DNA from: Phycisphaerales bacterium UBA1161
Lineage (GTDB): Bacteria > Planctomycetota > Phycisphaerae > Tepidisphaerales > Tepidisphaeraceae
DNA: 64,000 nucleotides
Direction: 5' to 3'
NCBI GenBank assembly: GCA_002311745.1
Contig: DBZL01000033.1
Coordinates: 21,992-85,991 of the forward strand
This document shows, in pieces, positions 16,862 through 24,617 of the stretch. The position numbers and the translations under genes are program-made. Every line of letters starts with the position of its first letter. The stretch's first letter is position 1. The notes beneath the pieces are model-generated. The model did not search any database. It was not told the origin of the DNA and saw only the letters and a list, made by a program, of their open reading frames with translations.

Positions 16862-18373
16862 TTAAGCTTTCCGCTGAAACTGATGAAACTGTTCCCGCAA
16901 TTCCTGGAGCTTGTTGAACGCGGGCTTGGGTCTGAGCATATCGTCCAGCAGTCCGCCGGCGGGCACGGTGGGATTCATGTCCCCCAGGTTGCCCCAGGCG
17001 ATGGATTCCACGTACGGCTTGCTCAGGGCCATGCGATACGAGTTATCCAGCCACTCGGCCTGCAACTCCGCATCCCAGGCGCGTCTCCACCGCCCGGCCA
17101 GGTTCGGATCCAGCTTGCCTTCGGATTGATCGTGCGGATCGGGCGCCGCTCGGCCGGGCACGCTCATGCCGGTCAGAAACACCGGCCGGCTCAGAGTCGA
17201 AAATCGGTCCAGCATGCAACTGAACTGGAACAGATCTCGCGTGTACCAACCGGGCACGGGAACGCCCATCTCCCATTCCAGCCCGAACGCCTCAAAGCTG
17301 ATCCCGGCCTGCGCCACCATCTCCGCGTACAACATCGGCGGCACGCTGGCCCGGCTGCGCGAATGGTACTCGCCAAACGGATGCTTCACCGTCACCAGCG
17401 TCTTGGCCGTCGGCATCAGCGTCTTGACCTGCGCCACCAGCAGCCGCGTCAATTCGATGACCTGCTCGAAACTCAGCGTGAAGACGCTGTTGGTGTGCAG
17501 CCCGGCCACCACGTTCCAGACCGACACCACCTTGCGGTACCGCGTCACGATCCGCTGCACCTGCTCGTAGGCCAGCTCGCGCAGCGTGTCGAAATCGTGC
17601 TCCCAGATGTACATCCAATCCGGCACTTCGCCTTCGGTCAGGTCGATCACCGGCCCGGCGACGATCGGCACTCGCTTGCGCGCCAGCAGTTCCGCCCACT
17701 CATCCACGGCCGCGGCGTCGAAGGTCTGCTCCTGCGGCTGCATCTGCTTCCAACGCATCGGCAACACCGCGTAATCAAAACTCCCCGTCGCCGTATCCTT
17801 GTATTTCTGGTTCTGCACCACCGGATCGACTTTGCAGCCGAAGATGTGCTTCACGAATCCACCGGCGGCCTTGCGGCGATTGATCAGCAGGTCGCCGTGG
17901 AAGACCGCCAACTGCTCGGACAGCTCCATGGCAATCGCCAGGGATTGATCCGCCAGCTTGGCCGCCTCCCCCGGCTCCCCAAGCCGGCCCAACGCCTCGG
18001 CAAACAGGTTTTGGCCCTCCCTGAACCGCTGGATGAACTTCTCCGCCTTGGGAAAATCGAATAAATTCCAGTCCTCCTGCTTCTGCACGATCTTCATCAG
18101 GCGGCAACGCGCCAACTCCACGTTCAGGTTGTACGGCCGATCGCGATGCTGCAGCCGCGTGGTCTCCAGGTGAAACGACCCGACGGCGCCGGTATCCCAC
18201 AAAAGCGACGCCCCCAGGGCGTGCTCGTCGCCCCGGTTGAGGATCAGCAGCCCGTCGCGAAAGAGGATCTCCGCGGCCATGGGAACGCTCTCCGGCCCCA
18301 CGGCCATGGGCGCCACCGGCGTGAATTGCGTCAGCCGATGACCTTCGCGGTAGATTTCGAATTTGATCGCCAT
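16862..18373 (-). CDS. GH10-fold protein lacking both expected catalytic glutamates
   Basis: 503 residues from the ATG at 18373. The C-terminal two thirds follow the glycoside hydrolase 10 (xylanase) TIM barrel: FDYAVLPMRWKQMQPQEQTF is the strand-2 region, IVAGPVIDLTEGEVPDW the GHTLVWH-type strand, SVWNVVAGLHTN the strand-4 acid/base position, PVFLTGMSVPG the strand-7 nucleophile position and ESIAWGNLGD the final strand. The acid/base Glu (WDVVNE in the family) is replaced by Gly in WNVVAG at 286-291, and the nucleophile (ITELD) by TGM at 401-403. The N-terminal 190 residues contain a beta domain. No signal peptide is seen, so it is probably cytoplasmic. It is likely a non-catalytic or altered-activity member. 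Confidence 0.8.
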   Translation of the reverse strand: MAIKFEIYREGHRLTQFTPVAPMAVGPESVPMAAEILFRDGLLILNRGDEHALGASLLWDTGAVGSFHLETTRLQHRDRPYNLNVELARCRLMKIVQKQEDWNLFDFPKAEKFIQRFREGQNLFAEALGRLGEPGEAAKLADQSLAIAMELSEQLAVFHGDLLINRRKAAGGFVKHIFGCKVDPVVQNQKYKDTATGSFDYAVLPMRWKQMQPQEQTFDAAAVDEWAELLARKRVPIVAGPVIDLTEGEVPDWMYIWEHDFDTLRELAYEQVQRIVTRYRKVVSVWNVVAGLHTNSVFTLSFEQVIELTRLLVAQVKTLMPTAKTLVTVKHPFGEYHSRSRASVPPMLYAEMVAQAGISFEAFGLEWEMGVPVPGWYTRDLFQFSCMLDRFSTLSRPVFLTGMSVPGRAAPDPHDQSEGKLDPNLAGRWRRAWDAELQAEWLDNSYRMALSKPYVESIAWGNLGDMNPTVPAGGLLDDMLRPKPAFNKLQELREQFHQFQRKA

Positions 18374-18493
18374 AGGGGTGCTATCGCCGCCGCATCTTAA
18401 TGGACCGCCGACGCTCCTCAAAGCGCCGTGCCGCCGCCTGTCGTCGCCAAACCGCTTTTTGCATGCCACCGGCGATTGGCTTAATCTGCGGGC

Positions 18494-19387
18494 ATGGACC
18501 AGCCGCTGCTGCAATCGTCCCTGCCGTTTCCCGTCCGCCGCGGCAAGGTCCGCGACGTCTACGACCTGGGCGAGCAGCTCCTCATCGTCGCCACCGATCG
18601 CATCAGCGCCTTCGACGTGGTCATGCCCAACGGCATTCCCGACAAGGGAAAAATCCTCACCGCGCTCAGCCTCTTCTGGTTCGAAAAATTCCGCGATGAC
18701 TTCGAAAACCACCTGATCGCCGCGGAAGTTTCGCGCTATCCGCAAGAATTGCATCCCTACGCGCAGGAGCTCTGGGGCCGGTCGATGCTGGTGAAAAAGG
18801 CCCAGGTGATCCCCATCGAGTGCGTGGCCCGCGGCTACCTGGCCGGCTCGGGTTGGAAGGAGTACCGCGCTTCGCAAACCGTCTGCGGCATCGCCCTGCC
18901 GGCGGGATTGCGTCAGTGCGACCGCCTGGGCGAAGCGATTTTCACCCCCGCCACCAAGGAAGAATCGGGTCACGACATCAACATCAGCTACGAGCAAACC
19001 GCTGCCCGCGTCGGCGAGCCAACCGCGCGTCTGCTGCGCGACCGTACCTTGGACCTGTACAGCCGCGCCGCCGAGCACGCCCGCAGCCGGGGCGTCATCA
19101 TCGCGGATACCAAGTTCGAATTCGGGCGCCTGCCCGACGGGCGATTGATCCTGATCGACGAGGTGCTGACCCCCGACAGCAGCCGGTTCTGGCCCGCCGA
19201 CCAGTACGCGCCGGGGCACGACCAGCCCAGTTTCGATAAGCAATATGTCAGGAATTACTTGGAGAAGCTGGACTGGAACAAAGCGCCGCCCGCCCCGCCG
19301 CTGCCGCCGGACGTCGTTCAAGGAACGCGCCGGCGATACATCGAGGCCTACACCCTGCTGAGCGGCCGTCAATCCCTTTGGAAATAA
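18494..19387 (+). CDS. purC: Phosphoribosylaminoimidazole-succinocarboxamide synthase
   Basis: 297 residues, the longer SAICAR synthetase type. It joins aspartate to CAIR in purine synthesis using ATP. Motifs: RRGKVRDVYDLGEQLLIVAT, DRISAFDVVMPNGIPDKG, CVARGYLAGSGWKEY and DTKFEFGRLPDGRLILIDEV with the metal-binding DEVLTPDSSRF. No Shine-Dalgarno sequence is present; instead TAATCT ends six bases before the ATG, as at several other first genes here. The 3' end overlaps the convergent membrane protein gene by 19 bp. purL is in the same window at 56 kb. Confidence 0.97.
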   Translation: MDQPLLQSSLPFPVRRGKVRDVYDLGEQLLIVATDRISAFDVVMPNGIPDKGKILTALSLFWFEKFRDDFENHLIAAEVSRYPQELHPYAQELWGRSMLVKKAQVIPIECVARGYLAGSGWKEYRASQTVCGIALPAGLRQCDRLGEAIFTPATKEESGHDINISYEQTAARVGEPTARLLRDRTLDLYSRAAEHARSRGVIIADTKFEFGRLPDGRLILIDEVLTPDSSRFWPADQYAPGHDQPSFDKQYVRNYLEKLDWNKAPPAPPLPPDVVQGTRRRYIEAYTLLSGRQSLWK

Positions 19388-20403
19388 TCCCTGACCAGAT
19401 CGGCCGCCCAATCGGGCACTTGGCGCCCGCCAATGCCGCCGTGGCCCGCGCCGGCTGAATCGTCATCCGATTTCCAGACGCGCACGCGCCCGTCGGCGCC
19501 CACCGGAGCAACCGTTCCGCCGCTGGCCGGTCCCTTGGACGCCCGTAGATCGGCCCGGCCCTTGCCCCCGCCGCTTTGGCCGGCGACTGAATCCTCGCTT
19601 GCCCCCGATGACCAGATGAATCCGACCGGCGGCATGCTGGCGGGCGTCACCGCCAATCCCAAGCCGGCGCCGCGGTCGCTTCCGCCCCGCGGACCGTTGG
19701 GCCGGTCCGCGCCCCCGGAGGCACTGGCCGAATCGTCCACCGACGGCTGCCAAAAATCGCGGTGCGAGTCCTCGTTTGGCATCGCCGACCCCCAGAGCCT
19801 CGCCATTTGGCTGGCCGACGGACTGGCCACGGCGAAGGCATCGGCAGCCTCCGCCGCCTGCGAATCAGACCCCTGCGAGTTTGCAGCAGCGCCGATGGCG
19901 GCGCGCGTTTCCATGGGCTGGCTGGTCAACAATCCCAGGGTCAGGACCAGGGCCGCCGACAGACCGATGCCGCTCCACGCTCGCGCCCCCAGCCGTCTGA
20001 GGACAATCTGCGACGGCCGCAGACGCCGACAATGCTCTTGGGCCATCGCCGCCACCGCCTGGCGCCACCCAGACGCGGGGGCGTCATCCTCCGTGCAGGC
20101 CAGCAGGGCCGTACCGAGCAGATCGTGCAACCCAAGCTGGCGGTCGGCCTCCATGGCCGCCGCCAGGAGCGTCGGCCGCCGCGCCATGCCCAGGACCCAT
20201 CCGCAAATGACGCCCAAAACCAGCACGGCCGCCGCCGGCATGCCCGATCGCCCGCGCCACCAGAGCAGGGCGATCAGCGCCACCGCCGCGGCCGCCGCGA
20301 TGGCGCAGCACACGCCGATGCTCTCGGCCACGCGGACCAGCATCAGCCGCCGCCGCACGGCCTGGAGAAACTTGCGCGTTGTGGGCGGCACAGATGCAGC
20401 CAT
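19369..20403 (-). CDS. Membrane protein of unknown function
   Basis: 344 residues. Two close N-terminal membrane helices (about 26-47 and 56-75, with AVLVLGVICGWVLGMARRP) are followed by a conserved-looking soluble segment AAMEADRQLGLHDLLGTALL. A third helix comes at about 148-166, then a long Ser/Gly/Asp-rich, probably unfolded tail ending QVPDWAADLVRDYFQRD. The arrangement recalls DUF4175-like or other planctomycete membrane proteins in which ADR-LGL-D helical hairpins follow two membrane helices, but I cannot assign a family. It is separated by six bases from the TPR gene upstream and is likely co-transcribed with it. Confidence 0.75.
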   Translation of the reverse strand: MAASVPPTTRKFLQAVRRRLMLVRVAESIGVCCAIAAAAAVALIALLWWRGRSGMPAAAVLVLGVICGWVLGMARRPTLLAAAMEADRQLGLHDLLGTALLACTEDDAPASGWRQAVAAMAQEHCRRLRPSQIVLRRLGARAWSGIGLSAALVLTLGLLTSQPMETRAAIGAAANSQGSDSQAAEAADAFAVASPSASQMARLWGSAMPNEDSHRDFWQPSVDDSASASGGADRPNGPRGGSDRGAGLGLAVTPASMPPVGFIWSSGASEDSVAGQSGGGKGRADLRASKGPASGGTVAPVGADGRVRVWKSDDDSAGAGHGGIGGRQVPDWAADLVRDYFQRD

Positions 20404-20409
20404 GGCACA

Positions 20410-21090
20410 TCAAATTCGTTTTTTCAGTTCGGTAACGGTTTCGCGGACGCACTCGAGGTGGGGATTGATGCTCAGGGCCTTTTCATAACATTCTACGGCC
20501 TCGGGTATCTGGTTGAGATGGGCGTGACAGTGCCCCCTGCCCGCCCAGGCCCCAAAATGGCAGGGCATCCTGCGGACCGTCCGGTGGCAATCCGCCATGC
20601 TGCGCCGATAGTCTTCCATCAGGTAATAGGCGATCGCCCGCTGGTTGTACGCCTCGGGAAAATTGGGATCGCAGCGGATGGCCTGGCTGAACAGCTCGAC
20701 CGCGCCGCAGAGATCCTTCTCGTTCAGGGCCTCGGCGCCGCGGCAGACCAGTTGATTCGCCTCCGGCGTCTTGCCGCTGCGGAACCAGATCGCCCACAGC
20801 GCATGCTCGGCCAACTGGTTGATCACGGGATCGGGATCTCTCAACTGCAGGGCGAGTTCTTCAGTGCAACACGTTGGCCCCACCAGCGCCAGGGCCAGCA
20901 GGGCCACTTTCTTGGCATCGTTATGTCCGGATCGGAGCAGCTCGCGGATTTGCTCCGGGTGCCAGCGGGCCTTGAGCAGACAAAGCAAACCCGGCAGGTC
21001 CTGTTGAGCCAGCAGCGGCTCGACCAGTTCGACGAACTGCGTTGGTTCGATCGGCGCCAAGGCACCACCCGCCTTTTTTATCGTAGGCAA
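20410..21090 (-). CDS. HEAT/TPR-repeat protein
   Basis: About 226 residues if started at the TTG at 21090; the frame extends to an ATG at 21210 but that form overlaps the lipoprotein gene by 95 bp. The first half is helical and HEAT-like (FVELVEPLLAQQDLPGLLCL, KKVALLALALVGP). The second half has three TPRs: ALNEKDLCGAVELFSQAIRC, PEAYNQRAIAYYLMEDYRRS and AWAGRGHCHAHLNQIPEAVE. Such proteins act as protein-binding scaffolds. No signal peptide is seen. It is followed by the 344-residue membrane protein after six bases. Confidence 0.75.
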   Translation of the reverse strand: MPTIKKAGGALAPIEPTQFVELVEPLLAQQDLPGLLCLLKARWHPEQIRELLRSGHNDAKKVALLALALVGPTCCTEELALQLRDPDPVINQLAEHALWAIWFRSGKTPEANQLVCRGAEALNEKDLCGAVELFSQAIRCDPNFPEAYNQRAIAYYLMEDYRRSMADCHRTVRRMPCHFGAWAGRGHCHAHLNQIPEAVECYEKALSINPHLECVRETVTELKKRI

Positions 21091-21115
21091 AGGACGTGAA
21101 ACGCTTCCATACCCC

Positions 21116-21331
21116 TCAATAGCTCCCGGGCGTATGAGACGGCTGACGGGCGTGCTCGTCTCCCTGATCGTGCTGGGCTTCCGCGGCTTCCTGGCTGTAC
21201 GGATCGGCATACAGCGCCCGGCGCTGCGTCAGGGACATGTCCAGCCTCCGAGGTTCGTATCCGGTTTCCAACTTGGAACTGCATCCGGCCGTCGCCAGCA
21301 CGGCCAACGCCAACGTCAGGGGCTTGAACAC
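21116..21331 (-). CDS. Small lipoprotein, unknown function
   Basis: A 71-residue protein started by GTG at 21331 with GGAGAA nearby. The sequence begins VFKPLTLALAVLATAGCSSK, with a lipobox ATAG|C, so the mature lipoprotein is about 55 residues: charged, rich in Gln, Glu and His (PYSQEAAEAQHDQGDEHARQ). Longer reading frames in the same register exist upstream but run back into the divergent methyltransferase region and are not supported. It is just upstream of the HEAT/TPR and membrane protein genes, which suggests a small envelope operon. No function is recognised. Confidence 0.65.
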   Translation of the reverse strand: MFKPLTLALAVLATAGCSSKLETGYEPRRLDMSLTQRRALYADPYSQEAAEAQHDQGDEHARQPSHTPGSY

Positions 21332-21436
21332 GGCTGATTCTCCAGCCTTCGGCGGCCACCTGGACCACCGAATCGCCTCCAAAGCATAGCACCGCAGCAG
21401 GCGTAAAGCCACGTTACGGTTAAGATACGGCTTGTC

Positions 21437-22180
21437 ATGAACTTGCTTGCCACAAAGGGAAAGGATGACCGCCCTTCGACTCCAACCACGGCGCGCCTGC
21501 GCCTGTTGCAGCGGATCGAGCGTCTGTATCCGACGATCAGGCAAACCCTGCGGTTTGGCTCGCTTGAGCTGGATTTCACGCGCATCGCCGATCCCAACCA
21601 GGTGCTGGACCGGACCGTCGCCGAACTGGATCGGCAGGAAAAGTCGACCGGGCGGCGGTTGGCCGAAGAGCCGCATCTGCCCTACTGGGCGGAATTGTGG
21701 GACAGCGCCGCCGGCCTGGCCCAGCGGCTGGTGCAGCTTCCAATCTCCTCCGCGACGCGCGTGCTGGACTTGGGATGCGGCATGGGCCTGGCCGGCGCCG
21801 TCGCCGCGGCCATGGGAGCCAGGGTCCTGCTGGCCGATCGGGAGCCGACGGCGCTGCTCTTGGCGCGATTGAACTCGCTTGCGTTTGCCCGACGTGTGCG
21901 CACGCGATGCCTGGATTGGCGCCGCGACCGGCTGCGGGAACGTTTTGACCTGATTCTCGGCTCGGACATTCTTTACGAACGATCCCAGTGGGACCCCTTG
22001 GCCGCCTTCTGGATGGAGCACGTGACGGCGCAGGGCCGCGTTCTGCTTGGCGAGCCCGGACGCGCCGCGGGTGATTTATTTGAAACGTGGATCGCCGGGC
22101 GCGGCTGGCGCGTGCGGCAAAGCTGGCAAGAGACGCCGCGGCAAAAGCCGATCCGAATCTTCGAGCTTTGGCGTCAGTGA
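21437..22180 (+). CDS. Class I SAM-dependent methyltransferase (METTL/ETFBKMT-like)
   Basis: 247 residues. The SAM-binding motif I is RVLDLGCGMGLAGAVAAAMG, followed by LLADREPTALLLARLNSL (motif II acidic residue) and FDLILGSDILYERSQWDPL, whose SDILYE pattern is typical of lysine protein methyltransferase-like family 16. PHLPYWAELWDSAAGLAQRL just before motif I is also characteristic. The substrate is unknown; related proteins modify lysines of metabolic or ribosomal proteins. It is divergent from the small lipoprotein gene and six bases from the convergent HD-domain gene. Confidence 0.88.
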   Translation: MNLLATKGKDDRPSTPTTARLRLLQRIERLYPTIRQTLRFGSLELDFTRIADPNQVLDRTVAELDRQEKSTGRRLAEEPHLPYWAELWDSAAGLAQRLVQLPISSATRVLDLGCGMGLAGAVAAAMGARVLLADREPTALLLARLNSLAFARRVRTRCLDWRRDRLRERFDLILGSDILYERSQWDPLAAFWMEHVTAQGRVLLGEPGRAAGDLFETWIAGRGWRVRQSWQETPRQKPIRIFELWRQ

Positions 22181-22185
22181 ATCAT

Positions 22186-22818
22186 TCACGCAGCGAGCTT
22201 CAAGCGGCGGGCTCGCTGCACGGCTATTTCCACGCGGCAATCGAGCACTTCTTCCAACAAGCGGAATTTTCTGCGTCGCGAGAACACCCGGCGCACTTTG
22301 TTGGAATCTTCCCGTAAGCCGCAGGTGATCCGCAGGCAGCGGTCGCGGAGCCGTATCGCCAATCGCGGCGCCGGCAGCGAGCGGCAGTCCAACGTGTCGG
22401 CGACGCGCAAAAACCCCAACAACATCCGCAGACGCTCGGCATCGTCGCTGCCGCGAAGAATCGCATCCTTGCGCAATTCCGGGACCTGGTCGCGGTGATA
22501 CCGCGTCAGGTACGCCAGGGCGCGTCGCTGCCGGCTCTTCAAAGGCAGCTTGCTTTCCTCCAGAATCATTTCCGCGCCAATGGATGGGTGGTGCTTTTCG
22601 TTCTCGCAGCGGCCCACATCGTGCACCAAAGCCGCCATCTTCAGCAGGCGAAGATCGCGGCGGTCCAGCGCGTGAAGCGCGACGGTGTGATGGACCAACT
22701 CCCGGGCGATGGCCATGACGCGACGCTCATGGCCAATGCGACCCAGGTGCCTGGAAACCCATTGGGCCAGCAACTGTAATGTGGTGACCGCTCGGCCGTC
22801 CGTGCCGATCCGTTTCAT
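22186..22818 (-). CDS. HD-domain protein related to exopolyphosphatase C-terminal domain
   Basis: 210 residues from the ATG at 22818, with GGAGG five bases upstream. The HD phosphohydrolase motifs are GHERRVMAIAREL, LKMAALVHDVGR (HD) and ENEKHHPSIGAEMI. LPLKSRQRRALAYLTRYHRD and DDAERLRMLLGFLRVADTLD match the HD part of PPX/GppA-like enzymes, here without the N-terminal ASKHA domain. It may hydrolyse a phosphate ester or a nucleotide; the substrate is unknown. The C-terminus is strongly basic (VQRARRLKLAA). Confidence 0.85.
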   Translation of the reverse strand: MKRIGTDGRAVTTLQLLAQWVSRHLGRIGHERRVMAIARELVHHTVALHALDRRDLRLLKMAALVHDVGRCENEKHHPSIGAEMILEESKLPLKSRQRRALAYLTRYHRDQVPELRKDAILRGSDDAERLRMLLGFLRVADTLDCRSLPAPRLAIRLRDRCLRITCGLREDSNKVRRVFSRRRKFRLLEEVLDCRVEIAVQRARRLKLAA

Positions 22819-23001
22819 CAAACCTCCGCGACTCCTCCTTGGTCGGTCACATCGTACGGCCGCATTATTCAGTTTAGGTAAAGATTTTGCAATGAACGGA
22901 CCGCCGCGCAACAGGCAAGTATTCCCGGGCGCGAATTTATCGGATTGACGCTGATCGTCGTAGGACGGGCTTGTCCTGTGTAACTAACGTCTCCGTGGGC
23001 G

Positions 23002-24024
23002 ATGCACTACAATCCACCGCCGCCGCTCGCGTCGGCGCAACGCCCGGTCGAGCCGAACATGGCAGCGCTTCCTTCCCACTCGCCGCAATCTTCCCGCGCC
23101 GAACTCCGCGCGGCGCTGCTCTCCCTGGGCTTGAGCCTGGTTCTGCTGGTGGTCAAATTCGTCGCCTATTTTCTGACGCGTTCCAACGCCGTCTTTTCCG
23201 ACGCCCTGGAGAACATCGTGAATGTCCTGGGCTCGGGCTTCGCCGTGTATGCGATCGCGCTGGCGCACCGCCCGGCGGACACGGATCACCCCTACGGACA
23301 CGGCAAGATCGAATTCTTTTCCGCCGGGCTGGAAGGCGGCATGATCCTTCTGGCCGCGGTGCTGATCGTGGGCAAGGTGGCCGTCGCCCTCTACAACCAC
23401 CAAGCGCCCAACACCGCTAAATTGGACATCGCCCTGATGTTGATGACCGCGGCGTTTTTGCTCAACGGCGCGGTGGGATTGTTTCTTTGGCAGATCGGCC
23501 GTCGCCGCGGCTCGCTGACGCTGGAGGCCGACGGCACTCACCTACTGAGCGACGCCTTCACCAGCGCCGTGGTGATCCTCGCCCTGGTGATCGTGCGCTT
23601 CACCGGCTGGTCATGGGTGGATAGCGCCGCGGCGCTCTTGGCCGCCGCGTACATCGGCTACCTGGGGCTTCGGCTTCTGCGTCGAGCGACCGCCGGGCTG
23701 ATGGACGAGCAGGACCTGGCCGACCAAAAACTCCTGCGCACGATCCTGGACAGCCATCTGGGTCCCGGCGGCAAGCAGCCGCTGATTTGCAGCTATCACA
23801 AGGTGCGCCTTCGCCACAGCGGACGCTATCACTGGGTGGATTTTCACATCATGATGCCGGCCTGGTGGGAAATCCATCGCGCCCACCAGGTTGCCAGCGG
23901 CATCGAATATGAAATCGAATTGGCCCTGGGCGAAGGCAACGCCACGGCCCACGTCGAGCCGTGCATCGATCCTGATTGCCCCTACTGCCGTGCCGAAAAA
24001 CAAACCGCGGCACGCACCTCATAG
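23002..24024 (+). CDS. Cation diffusion facilitator family metal transporter
   Basis: 340 residues with six predicted membrane helices, a CDF-family proton-coupled exporter of divalent metals such as Zn, Co, Fe or Mn. Helix 2 has SNAVFSDALENIVNVLGSGF, then the cytoplasmic loop DTDHPYGHGKIEFFSAGLEG. Helix 5 has HLLSDAFTSAVVILAL, with the second metal-site His and Asp. The cytoplasmic C-terminal domain contains HKVRLRHSGRYHWVDFHIMM, a CDF dimerisation fold, and ends with the Cys pair of CIDPDCPYC, a possible extra metal site. The start is either 23002 or the ATG at 23059; neither has a strong ribosome site. Confidence 0.93.
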   Translation: MHYNPPPPLASAQRPVEPNMAALPSHSPQSSRAELRAALLSLGLSLVLLVVKFVAYFLTRSNAVFSDALENIVNVLGSGFAVYAIALAHRPADTDHPYGHGKIEFFSAGLEGGMILLAAVLIVGKVAVALYNHQAPNTAKLDIALMLMTAAFLLNGAVGLFLWQIGRRRGSLTLEADGTHLLSDAFTSAVVILALVIVRFTGWSWVDSAAALLAAAYIGYLGLRLLRRATAGLMDEQDLADQKLLRTILDSHLGPGGKQPLICSYHKVRLRHSGRYHWVDFHIMMPAWWEIHRAHQVASGIEYEIELALGEGNATAHVEPCIDPDCPYCRAEKQTAARTS

Positions 24025-24588
24025 TGCTTGCGGCGACATCACGCCGGCCATCTGGCTTAGCAGCCTGTTGTTGAACTGGCGACACATGTCTGGAATCAAG
24101 AAGGCGTCGACCAATGCCCAAATGCCGGTGATCCAGATCGTGAATAGTCCGATGACGACGAACATCAATACAAACGAGGAAAGGGTGATCACAAGCATGG
24201 CCGTGGCGCTACCGTTGCGTCCCAAATAGAACCGATGGGCGCCGAACCCTCCCAGAAAAAACCAAAGGAGGTAGGCGACGCCCATCGATTTTTTGTTGGC
24301 TTCGAACGTCATCATCGCCAGGGCGTCGGTAGTGGGCCTGACCACGACGACCGGAGCCTGCGGCGGATAAGTTCCCTGGCCGGCATAAGCCAGCGGCGGG
24401 GGTGGCGGAGGCGGCGGCGCGGCAAAGATGCCTCCAACACTGCTGGCCGCGGCCCAGTTGGCCATGCCCTGTTTCCATATCAGGTCCGATGGATGAAGCT
24501 GTCCCGCCGCTGCCATCCGCTGCAGCGCGCCAAAATCCACCGGCCCCCCCTGCTGCCCGTTCTGGCTGTAAAACCATTCTTCCGCCAT
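24019..24588 (-). CDS. GYF_2-TM2 domain membrane protein
   Basis: About 189 residues. The N-terminal 55 residues form a GYF_2 domain (WFYSQNGQQGGPVDFGALQR, LIWKQGMANWAAAS). A Pro-rich linker with eight consecutive Pro follows, then a TM2 domain: KSMGVAYLLWFFLGGFGAHR-FYLGR, a second membrane helix pair and ITGIWALVDAFLIPDM. GAHRFYLG is the conserved TM2 loop. GYF domains bind Pro-rich peptides, so self-interaction with its own linker is conceivable. The start at 24588 has GGGAGAA upstream. It ends 6 bp inside the convergent transporter gene. Confidence 0.88.
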   Translation of the reverse strand: MAEEWFYSQNGQQGGPVDFGALQRMAAAGQLHPSDLIWKQGMANWAAASSVGGIFAAPPPPPPPPLAYAGQGTYPPQAPVVVVRPTTDALAMMTFEANKKSMGVAYLLWFFLGGFGAHRFYLGRNGSATAMLVITLSSFVLMFVVIGLFTIWITGIWALVDAFLIPDMCRQFNNRLLSQMAGVMSPQAL

Positions 24589-24617
24589 GTGATTCTCCCT
24601 GTCGATGGGCAAAACGA

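Noticed and set aside
18374..19411. Extension of the GH10 reading frame on the minus strand across purC to give an 849-residue protein
   Set aside because: The extra 346 residues lie exactly antisense to purC, whose protein is clearly conserved; they show low-complexity antisense composition.
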